Assembly (NCBI GenBank): GCA_023678885.1
Contig: CM042962.1
Location: 19,110,336 to 19,174,335, forward strand
From: Pogostemon cablin
Taxonomy: Eukaryota > Streptophyta > Magnoliopsida > Lamiales > Lamiaceae
Direction: 5' to 3'
DNA length: 64,000 nucleotides
The notes under the pieces were generated by a model, which saw only the letters and a list, made by a program, of their open reading frames with translations, had not been told where the DNA came from and made no database searches. The stretch's first letter is position 1; each line of letters opens with the position of its first letter. The translations under genes and the position numbers were made by a program. This document shows positions 23,871 to 33,525 of the stretch, in pieces.

Positions 23871-24389
23871 GCATTACCATTCTCCCTCTCAAAGAGAGTT
23901 GGTATATGTGGATACCTTCACCTCTTGAAAGATCGTATCCTTTTTAGTAGTTTAGTTTTATAAATAGTTTTGTTTTCTTGTTTTGCATTTTTGGCCTTAT
24001 ATGTGGATTGTGCTCATGAGAAGAATGCGTATTGAAGATACGAGAAAGGCTTGATTTGAAGTATGTAAGTATGTCTCACCATTTTTACAAACTTAATTCT
24101 CGATTCTTATCTCGATTTAAGTTTGGGGGGATATTGTGTGGTGAACATACATGTTTTAATAGTAAGCATATCTTGTTCGTATTTTTGAGGCAAATTTGAA
24201 AAATTTCTCATGTGCTCCGTGTGATTTTGGCCCGATTGGTTGTGTGGAAGTAGATGATAATTCGTGTTTTAATAACTAATGTTGAGCTAATGATGTTTAT
24301 GAGTTGTGAGCATGAATAGGGAGTATTGGAAGCATAAAAACATGGGAAGACAAGGCTTGAAGTGGAAAATTGGAAAAATCAGAGCTGTA
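23871..24389 (+). other. Element C post-pol spacer with internal polypurine tract
   Basis: Non-coding. TTTAAGTTTGGGGGGA at 24116-24131 repeats the tract next to the 3' LTR and sits just after ATCTCGA, as in elements D, E and F. It could prime a second plus strand (central-PPT-like) or be a duplicated remnant. Confidence 0.55.
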
Positions 24390-24700
24390 GGTACACGACT
24401 CGTATCGCCAACACTGCCCTATAACATGTGGCCATGTGGCGACATCACAACATCCAACACGGCCACCCTTCTGCCATGTAGCGTCGCACGAGTCGTGTCC
24501 TGTGCCGAGACTCGAGCCGTATCGCCAACACGGGCTTGTAAGAAGCAGCCGTGTGGCAACATCAGAACACGCAACATGGCCACCCTTTGGTCATGTTACG
24601 TGACACAACTCGTGTCGTGTCTGGAGTCAGAATTTAAAAGCCGACTGTTGGAACACGGCCAGTCACTCCCATTGTGCATAACCCTTCCCGGTCGTGCGAT
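24388..24700 (+). repeat. LTR-like GC-rich block inside element C
   Basis: Two tandem-like copies of the GC block of the LTR: GACATCACAACATCCAACACGGCCACCCTT matches 17347-17376 of the 5' LTR in pieces of up to 20 bases, followed by CACGAGTCGTGTC and ACACGGGCTTGTAAGAAGC. The TATA part of the LTR is not present. It lies upstream of the third ORF. Confidence 0.65.
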
Positions 24701-24822
24701 TTCACTTCCAAACTCCACAAATTATCAACCAACATCAAAAGAGTAGTAAGATTGTGAGATTAAAGTGTGAATCTCAAGGTTTAAACATCAATTTCTTTCC
24801 CTTTGGTTCAAGAACATTCAAG

Positions 24823-25524
24823 GTATGATCTCTTGTGCCCTAGTTTTCATTTGAAGGAGTAAAATTCGAAATTCATGCTTGGGTTTTGAATGATGGTATG
24901 TTTGAAGCATATTTAGGATTGTGAAATATGAATTTGCAAGTTTAATTGTTGGATTGAATGAAATTGTGCAAGAATTAGGGTTCATGAAGAAATTGAATTT
25001 GGGAATTTTTGATGGTGATTGAATTATGTGCATGTGATGTTACAAGTTGATTAATAATGCTTCTATGATGATTGTATTATTGTTGAATAGCTTAGGTGTT
25101 GAGAATTTGGGCATGAGGGAATTGTAAATTCTTGTTGAAAGCATTTTGAAATATGTTGAATGTAAAGTGTTCGATGAAATACCTAAGTGAATTTTAGAGT
25201 TAAATTGAAGAATTTACATGAATAATGAGCATTGTTAATACATTGTTGCATAAATGTGCACATGTGAAGAGAGTATGATGAAATTCATGAAAGAATGGAA
25301 GGATTGAGATGTTAACTTTGCTTGATTGATTGCAAAAGTTGAATAAATTGTTGTGAAGTTGTTTGGATTAAAAATTGAAAATCCTTGAGGAATGTTATTT
25401 GTTGTGCTTAAATGCCTGCTAGAATTAACACTTAGTTTAATAACTAGTGATGATTATAAGCAATATGAGATATTTTTCCTCGAGTTGATGTTGAATGTAA
25501 TATAAAATATATTGAATATTGCAG
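24823..25524 (+). other. Putative 5'-UTR intron before third ORF
   Basis: Donor-like CAAG|GTATGA at 24822/24823 and acceptor-like TATTGCAG directly before the ATG at 25525. The 702-bp interval is AT-rich, with no long plus-strand ORF. Splicing of env-position transcripts is known in some plant elements; here it is inferred from sequence only. Confidence 0.4.
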
Positions 25525-27093
25525 ATGGCTGAAAGAAGAGTGAGGAAACGTAATGAAGACATCATTATTGTTGAGACAGATATGGAACAATTCAACATTG
25601 ACGCACAATTGATGATGAAGGAAATACACCCTGTGAATTTCAGAGTTGAGTTCACAGAATGGGAGAAGTATGTATTAAGATGGGAATACATAATCCCCAA
25701 GATTAGGCCAACTCGATTCCAGGATCAAGCTACTATGGTTGGTCTTGGGATAGAGGGTGATCTGAGGACCTTGTTCTGTCGGGTGGATATGGAAGAGTTC
25801 TTCGACAAAACACTTCTCACTTACCTCCATCTTACAGCCGAGTTTATGAGCACCTTAGTGGTTGAGAAGGATAGGAACAAGTTTCATATCTCGATCACAT
25901 TTCAGCTGAACAATGAGTTGTGGGAGAAGATTCATGCGAATGAGATAAATAGGTTCTTTGGGTGTCCAATTATGAGAGGTCATCAGAACTTTCTACCAGG
26001 GGGTTTCAATCAACAAAACTGGTGGAGAAAGTTGGTTGACGATGGGATAGATCCTGGTGAGTACATTCCAAGCTCTTCAAAAGGGACATCTATAAGAAAC
26101 CCAGTCATGAGGTATCTTGAAAAGATTGTATCAAATACCATTCTGGGGAGATTTGAGAGTGGAGCTGTTGGTGAGAAATAGTTGTACATCATTTACAGTT
26201 TATATCAGGAGTTCAGAGTGAACATTGCAGCTCACTTCATTCAGCATGTTGAGAGGGTGGAAAAAAGAGAAAATACTCGAGGGATTATGATTGGAGAATG
26301 GTGACCATGATTGCTCAAGGGTTAGGCATCAACCTTAGAGGTATGCCACACATGATGGTTAGTGAGGGACTCACTTACACACAACTCATAAGGATAGAGT
26401 TCCTATCATTTTTAGGAAATATGTATTGCTTGAGGCAAGATAAGGGAGCTCCATTTCCTCTACATGTTCCTGAGTTCACCACGGTACGTGGACAACGAAT
26501 GCAGCAAAATCTAGCAATGGCGAGTCCTAATCACTCCGCAGTTGTGAGAGCCTTCTACAGACAGAATAGAGAAGAAGTGGAGGCAGTGCTCCGACAGATG
26601 AGAGTAGAAGAGAATTCGGAGCTAAGAAATCTGAGAGCTGAGCCAGTGGACATGGAGGTAGGAGATGAAGAAGAACAACCTCATCATGTGGAATTTGAAG
26701 ATCAAGCACCAGAGCCTCCAGTATTTGAGCAAAAAAAAAGATGAAGTCCAAGAGGAGGAGTTTCAGCAACAACAACAGTTTATGGGACCCGGAGTGGGGA
26801 ATGCAAGGTGGAACTTTTTAGAAGATGATGTCAGGGAGATTAGGCAGACTCAGCAGTCACACGGAGATCATATGAGAGAGTTCCAAGAGTAGCAGCAGAG
26901 ACAGGGTGTGATGATGAGGGAGATCCATGACGACAGCGTAGGAGGGACTATAATGATGAGCAAGCTCGTGCCCACTCAAACAACATGGAGGAGATGCTCA
27001 CTATGATGTTTAACTTCTAGTTCCTAGGTTTACCTCGTGCCTACAACCCTTGGATAGCTTACCAAAGGACACCACCTCCTCCCCCGGAAAATT
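25525..27093 (+). pseudogene. Third ORF in env position (Athila ORF-1 family-like)
   Basis: Starts MAERRVRKRN and contains RPTRFQDQATMVGLGIEGDL, LHLTAEFMSTL, NEINRFFGCP and LYIIYSLYQEFRVN, the pattern of the plant protein family found in Athila elements outside gag-pol. A stop at 26179-26181 and a frameshift before 26298 split it. The second half (26298-26744) ends in an acidic Glu/Pro-rich stretch, then shifts frame into a Gln/Arg-rich end (EEEFQQQQQF, RQTQQSHGDHMREF) to about 27093. I see no signal peptide and no membrane segment, so nothing supports a true envelope protein. Function unknown. It lies directly after a possible splice acceptor. Elements B, D, E and F lack it. Confidence 0.7.
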
Positions 27094-28582
27094 GAAGGGA
27101 GTATTTTAAGTGCTCAACACTTCTTTAGCTCATTTCTTGCTAATTTGGATTGTGATGGATTTGATACTTCATTTGTTTTATTTTGGGATGTTTAATTTCG
27201 TAATTTAGGATTTCTTTTCAATTAAGGATGAGATGAGATGTGACTTACTTTGATCATGGATGGGTGGATTTTGTGTTTCATTTCTTTGTGTGGTGATTTT
27301 TGATCTTGCATGTTAAGTGTTTTTGTTCTGTTTCTTGCTTCTTTTGTCTTTTAGTTTATGTTGTGAGTGTTTTCTTATTCTTGTTTAGGAGTTGTTTTGG
27401 TGGTTTATTTTTGGAAGGTTGTGAGTCGTTTTGAATGTGAGTGATGACATGTTGTTGTGATAAGTGATGACAAGTTATGATTAAGAATCTCTACACTTTT
27501 GAATTGTGACATGTTTTATTTAACTTGTTCAATTTGAGATGAATGTAGTGTAATAAGTTCTTTAAGGTCAGATGCATAAGCTTGTTAGAATTTGAGCCTC
27601 AATTGTGCATACATGGTATATCTTTTTTGAGTAGATCAGTTGTGTCTTGATAAATTAAATACTTGCTCAAGGATTATAGGAACGAATTCGATTAGTAGAG
27701 ATTGATGATATGATTTAAGGCCATCCTTGTCATGATAAGTCATTGCCAAAAATATCCATACCATGATCATCATCCCTAGTCAACCACTTTGAGCTAAAAA
27801 TCCTATTTCTTGTGAATTTAGCACATTACAAGCTTTGATTACCCACATGAGCCTTATATACATACCCTTTGTGTGAGTGATTGAGGAGATGGTAGCTAGG
27901 AAGGAAACATAAAAGAAGAAAAGAAGATAGTAACAAGTGAGAAAAAGGATGCAAAGAGTATGAACAAAAGATGCATATGCAACCTTTAAAATAAGAAGAA
28001 GAGCCAATCAACAAAGACGCTCAAGAAACTAAAAATTCAAAAGAAGGAAGCATACAATCAAAAATAGTTGAAAATGAAAAGTGAAGTGATGATTAGTGCC
28101 TGAATGTTGCAAAAGATAAGAAGGGAAGAAAGAAAGTAGAGGAATGGAAGAAGGTAGCTACCTCTTCGATTACTTACACGTGTTAGTCACTTTTATCTAA
28201 ATATTTCCTACCCTACCAAAAAGCCTATCATTACATCTTTAATGAAAGACCTTTTTTATCATTGATTGAAACTTTGGTGGTTTGTGAATATAGTCTACTA
28301 GCAAGTCAATAGTGAGTCGAGCCAATCGATTGATGAGTGTTGATTTACCTTACTTAACAGAATGGTGAGTGAAATTGATAATCCATGTGAGGCTTGGACC
28401 AAAAGGGACTATATTACACCTTATTCTCTTTAGATTGAACGTGTTAATTTCTCATGTCATGAATCTAATTTTTGTAGGATGACAGCATAGTTTGTAGTTC
28501 TTATTACTATTGATGTGTTATGACTTATGTTCGTTTAGTCTTTTCAAGGTGAAAATCTCTCTCCCCTTGTTTTGTCATTTTC
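27094..28582 (+). other. Element C non-coding tail
   Basis: No gene. It has blocks shared with the tails of E, D, F and B: CATCATCCCTAGTCAACCAC at 27767, a purine-rich GAAGAAAAGAAG run at 27910-28150, CCTACCCTACCAAAAAGCC at 28208 and AAGACCTTTTTTATCATTGA. The short minus-strand ORFs here are chance. Confidence 0.6.
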
Positions 28583-28619
28583 GTTGTTTGGGAACGCACA
28601 ACATTTTAAGTTTGGGGTG
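28583..28619 (+). promoter_or_regulatory. Hairpin and polypurine tract of element C
   Basis: GTTGT (28583-28587) pairs with ACAAC (28598-28602), directly followed by TTTTAAGTTTGGGGTG, which ends at the 3' LTR. The tract should prime plus-strand synthesis. Confidence 0.7.
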
Positions 28620-30178
28620 TGATGAGTGATATTTTCACCAAGATTTTAGTGTTTTTTTAGATCTATTTTCGTGTTATTTTATCCGTATTTATGTGTGTTT
28701 TGGTGGTGTTATTTATTTTCATGGAAATATGTGTGAATGAACCTAATCATACGTAAAATAGGTAAAAACGAAGCAAAAACAAAGACGGGAGATGAAACAT
28801 GGAAGAAGAAACAGGGCAGCATCAACACAGCCGGCCGTGTTGGGTACACGAGCCATGTTGCAGCACACGGCCCGTGTACTGAACTCAGGCCTGTAAGAAG
28901 AAGTCCTGCGACGACATCACAACATCCAACGCGGCCACACTTTGGCCGTGTTGTAGCACACAACTCGTGTGCCGTTTTGAGTAAAGTTTGACATGACTCG
29001 ACTCGCGTTGCAGCACACGAGTCGTGTCGGCACCAGAATAGAAAAATTTCCTACATCTTCTAGAAGATCTCCAAGGGGTATAAATATCAATTCATTTAAC
29101 ATTTTGATCATATTGGATCCGAAATTCAGCTGCCCACACACCCCACACACCAATTCCTTCATTTTACACCACATCCTTCATCATTTTCATCCATCTGTTC
29201 ACTCCATCATCATCTCACCATAATCCTTCATCCAAGTGAAGAGAAGAATCAAGGAAGAAAGGAAAATTGCAAGGAAAGGAATGAGATAACCATTGGAGCC
29301 AATCCAAGGAAGTTTTCATCCAATTTTTGTAGTAAACCTAATTGTTTATCATGACTTGTAAGGTTTTTAATGTCTATGTTAATTATCTTATGAATATGGT
29401 AGGATAATCTCCCTTGTGAGATTAACAACATGAGAGTTGTTGGTTAATTTTGGGGATCTATGTATTTTAATTCATGTGTTGATTAGATTTATAATTTTCT
29501 ATCATTGATTGTTAATTGCTTGATTTGTATTGTTGAATTGCGTGATTTATTGTCATAGGCATGTGGTTAGATTGAGAAATCAATTATATGTTTAGGATAG
29601 TTCATTGAATCAATTCATCATACACCTCATGTGCATTATAAATCTTAAAGAGATAGAGATATCCTTTAGGATTTAGAATCCTTTGATAGGACATCCGATT
29701 GGTTTGATCGAGAGGTTGATTGATTGTGTGAGGAGATTTTCATTTAAGCTTATTACCTAGTTGGAATTGTTTGAGTGAGAACCAATCCATTGAGCTATTT
29801 TAGGATTCTTATTTGGATTCACATTCTATTCATTTCGAGAGAAAGTTTAGAAGAAGTTAGTGTTGGCCTTAATCATTTATCCATAATGCACATAAATTTG
29901 ATACATAATTTCTAGAGTTGCCACTTCTTAATTGTTGTTAATCTCACTTTTGTTTAACTTGGAAAACCAATTATATTCATCTTAATTTCGTTTACTTGAT
30001 CATTGCTTGTTTACTTGCATTGATTGATTTTAATTACTTGTTTGACAAAAAAAAACTGTGATGATTCGTCTCTATAAAATTACAAAAAATGTGAGATCGC
30101 TTAAGCACTAGTGCCTATCTCCCTGTGGTTCAATAAATTCTTGAATTGGTCAACCCGACTACAAGTTATGGCTAATCA
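28620..30178 (+). repeat. Element C 3' LTR
   Basis: 1559 bp, TGATGAGTGA...GCTAATCA. TATAAATA at 29079-29086; GC-rich block at 28815-29035. It differs from the 5' LTR by scattered substitutions and small indels (for example AGAAACCCTGAT near 17428 is absent), so the insertion is not recent. Confidence 0.9.
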
Positions 30179-30491
30179 GCCAACCCCATCGAGACGTTGT
30201 CCGTCGTTCCACCGTGCATCTGCCATCCGCCAATCGCCGGTCAACACATGCAGTCCGACAGCTTTCACCGTGCAGCTACCATACATTGCTAGCCCCGTAT
30301 GCCACTACTGCGCATGTCATCTGTGCGACACGTCAGCCACCTCCGCCTAACGCCGTTCATCGTGCAGTCGTCGTTCAAACGTATTGGTTTTCGAATAGGC
30401 TATACAAGCATAACATGAAATATAATAAACCCTAATCACGTTTAGCACATAAACCCTAACCTAACGTCTCACACAAAACCATGAAACCAAA
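30179..30491 (-). other. Copia leader, left part
   Basis: GC-rich non-coding leader of the minus-strand copia between element C and the primer site; continues at 17053 downward. Confidence 0.6.
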
Positions 30492-30503
30492 GCTCTGATA
30501 CCA
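30492..30503 (-). promoter_or_regulatory. Primer-binding site of minus-strand copia
   Basis: On the minus strand TGGTATCAGAGC, the initiator-Met tRNA primer site standard for plant copia elements, two bases from the LTR end. Confidence 0.9.
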
Positions 30504-30505
30504 AT

Positions 30506-31562
30506 TGTTGGCATTTGGATCTTTTGGCTGATGTTAATCGTTAGGGTTCCATGAATTCTAGAACAATGGAAGCAAGAATATAGAATTGTATTACCATTCA
30601 CCAGGGTTTGGAGAAGAAGAACTCGAACAGGTTTATGCAAACGACTTCTTCGATCTTCTACTGTATTCCCAAGCCTAGTCTTGACGTCGTGTGGGCGATG
30701 ATCTTTAAGACACTCTCAATCTGCAATCCTCCCTACTCTCTCTACGGTATTAGGCGTAGGAATTAGGGTTTCAGGATTAATAAGGTGGCTTATATATGGG
30801 CTACAACAGGGACCAGGAGGAGAAATTAGAGTTGGGACTCCCATTGGGCTTAAGTATCCAAGTTTAGCCCAAAATCTATACTTAAGTCCAATAATAATAC
30901 AATCCACTAAAGTATTATTATTGCACTGCCGCTCTAATCCCAAATTACGTTATGGGCTCTTTTTTATTATGAGTTCGTTAACCTTCTCATGTTTAAGATA
31001 TACAATGCCCATTAATTAATTAACTTACTGACAACTCCATTAATTAATCTCTTATCCAAGAGTAGTACCATTCAACCTTGTTATCATGCCAGAATAAATC
31101 TACCTGCAGGGTTTACATGATAATCCTTATGAGATCCTCAAGGGGAGATCATCAGCCTACTTAATAGGACACAGATTCCTTCTACAATCAACAGCACACC
31201 ATAGAGATATCACTATCTCCCAACTCACCGAGTATATTGATTTAATGAATAAATCTCACACTTTGATGAATCAAAGAAATAAATATTAACTTACGTGTCG
31301 AGGTTATTGTATAGAGATTAAGAGCATGAATATCCATAATAACTGAGATCTAGTTCTCCGATATGGTCATTATAAATCGAACGATCTCATGTGGTCCTGC
31401 TCAATACACACAAAGTGCACTAATGTGATTTTATAGTCAAGACAAACTAATACCAAATCACACTACAACCATCCCGATAGATTTTCTCCATCTATCTCAT
31501 TTGTGGGCAACTGTTTATGCTTTATAAGGAGCCGACAATATGATCTTCTGTTCGACGCCGCA
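30506..31562 (-). repeat. Minus-strand copia 5' LTR (start missing)
   Basis: Ends CCAACA on the minus strand at 30506 and follows the LTR at 456-1653 back to about its base 150, where element B begins (GACGCCGCA then TGATGAG). Like the LTR at 456 it lacks the ~165-bp module seen in the two plus-strand copia LTRs at 39766 and 43451. Confidence 0.85.
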
Positions 31563-33190
31563 TGATGAGAGTGAAAATAAGCGTATTTGAGTGTCAATTT
31601 TAACACCTTTTTATATGCGAATTATTTTTATATATTAGTACAAGTGTCTTATATTCAATATATGTGAGAAAAAGATGTACTTGTGGTGTTTTATTGTGTT
31701 TTAGGTGGAAAAAGGGTCAAAAGTACAAAGTTAGAGGAATGCTGAAAAATGCACGCCCAACTTATGTAATCTTTCTATGTTCGTGTGGAGTTTAATACTA
31801 AAAGTGTGATAAATGTTGGAAAGCCACAGAAGAGAGGATTATTTTGGCACAAGAATCACTCAAATCGGAGTTCAGACGAGGAAGTTATGCTCAAAATTGT
31901 AAGGTCGAGCAGCTGCCGGCGAAAATTTCCGAAAATTTCCAAAAATTAGCCCATAATTCCTATTTCTTGGAGCACAATTAATCTCATTATCACATAATGT
32001 TCCATGATTCACCAATATCTTTACTTTTCTTATTTAATTCCCTTCTCACACCCATATATATTTTACATCATTATTCATGTGAGGCACCGCAACACAATCA
32101 TCCTACACCCCCACAAGGGGGATCACCCCCCCAACCATCATCCACATCATTTCCTCCATCCATCCATCATGTTGAAGGTTCGTCTGTGGAATCAAGAGGA
32201 GAACAAAGAGGAGGATTCAAGACGGAGAAGTACGCGACGACTCCGGCATCTAGGATTTTTATCGTTTTCTAACTTATCTTGTATTTTATAGACATATTGG
32301 TAAGATCTTTCCAACCCCCATGATTGTTCTTCGTAACATCATGGGCTAGAACCATTTTGGTAGTCTAGGGTTTTGAAGGTTTTTATGAATTAATTAAACT
32401 TTCGTGTGTATACTCCGTACAACACTACTTGTGGTTTATTTTATATATGATTATGCATTTTTAATCCATATTCAGAGTAGTTTTGTGCATCATTAACTGT
32501 TGAATAGAGTCTGAATGTTCATCTTGGTTATTGATTGAGCGCGTTCACTGCTGAACAGGATTCCATGTTATGATTCTAAGTGAGGGGACTCCGAAGCTTC
32601 ATTAGAACTATCATATATAAATACTTATTAATTGAATTGGATTCGGGTTGACAAGTAGGATAAAGAAGGTAATTTTATAGTACCTATAAAGGGAGATCAT
32701 ATCGGGTTAGAGTAACAATTGGCCAGGGAAATAATTGATAATGATAGTACCTAGAAAGTGGGGTGAATTATATTTCTTGCTCCAAGGTTATTCACATGTG
32801 TTACACGCTTATTTACTTGTGTCTATAGAGTAGATTTGTATGGTTTAGTGATCCATCCATATTCCACAAGGCAGAGTCGGACATTGATACATGAAAGGGA
32901 GATTAATGAGTGAAACTGGATTATCCTAGAGATGTCTATTCTCCATTCTTGAGTCACTTTCGTATTCTTCAAGTGTTTTTATTTTAATTGTTATTTTAAG
33001 TAATTTGTTAGTAGATTGATAATTAAATCCTCAAACTTAATTGCCACTTGTCTAAATTAATTTAGTAAATAATTAAATTGATAATACGCCGTCCTTTGAG
33101 TTCGATATTTAACTTGGTCGGTTGCTTAAGCTGCAATTGATATCCTTAATACTTGGGGATTAATTTTGCGAGCAACGAAAATGCGCATTA
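31563..33190 (+). repeat. Element B 5' LTR
   Basis: 1628 bp, TGATGAGAGTGAAAATAAGC at the start and GCGCATTA (CA mutated to TA) at the end. It has the module GTTGGAAAGCCACAGAAGAG to GAGGAAGTTATGC at 31813-31925, a CCCATATATATTTTAC core-promoter-like stretch at 32050 and an AT-rich second half. ORFs at 31997-32291 are chance. Confidence 0.8.
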
Positions 33191-33196
33191 AGTTTT

Positions 33197-33214
33197 TGGC
33201 ACCGTTGCCGAGGA
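33197..33214 (+). promoter_or_regulatory. Primer-binding site, element B
   Basis: TGGCACCGTTGCCGAGGA after AGTTTT; two mismatches from the tRNA-Asp primer site. Confidence 0.8.
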
Positions 33215-33361
33215 CGGCTGTTATTATTAATTTGTTATTTCTAGTTGATTAAAACTTTTATTTATGATTATTTAGTTCCATCTAACCTTGAATTTTTCTG
33301 AGGTACTTGTGCACTAAGAAAATGAGAGGAAGGAAATGAAGGAATAACACACTGAGCTAAT

Positions 33362-33525
33362 ATGGCCGGAACAAGGCAGAATCTGGATAATATTGCAATC
33401 CGTGAGATTTTCTTGAATAATGAGATTGATAACATGGGGTTGATAAGAGCAAAGGGGGGAGATGATGATTTTGAGATACATATCAGCATCTCAGAAGATT
33501 TCTTAGTTATGCAAACACTCAGAAA
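33362..33525 (+). pseudogene. Element B gag N-terminus
   Basis: MAGTRQNLDNIAIREIFLNN, through ISISEDFLVMQTLR, cut by the CACTA element in the codon after Arg. The protein resumes at 38227. On family comparison a stretch between the N-terminal segment and the capsid core appears short. Confidence 0.65.

Larger units (their letters stand above)
17054..30178 (+). mobile_element. Element C: Athila-type Ty3/gypsy, full length, degenerate
   Basis: 13.1 kb with two LTRs (TGATGAGTGA...GGCTAATCA), a tRNA-Asp-type primer site, gag, protease, RT, RNase H and integrase in that order, a third ORF after integrase, a long non-coding tail and a polypurine tract. The protein motifs (PPKLKDPGSF, CDLGASINLMP, FSRLKLFP-like LLFNSRLKLFPKK) place it in the Athila clade. 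Flanking 5-mers are ACCAG and GCCAA, identical at the three middle bases, so a decayed target duplication is likely. It is inserted in the leader of the minus-strand copia. Gag has a ~0.5-kb deletion and pol many stops and frameshifts. Confidence 0.9.
13555..31562 (-). mobile_element. Minus-strand copia element, split by element C
   Basis: Reading from the right on the minus strand: LTR 31562-30506 (its first ~150 bp missing because element B starts at 31563), primer site 30503-30492, leader in two halves (30491-30179 and 17053-15394, separated by element C and carrying a hAT MITE), gag, zinc knuckle, protease, integrase, then truncation near 13555. RT, RNase H and the 3' LTR are absent. The LTR and leader are the same family as the copia at 39766-44843. 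Several stops and frame changes show it is dead. Confidence 0.8.
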
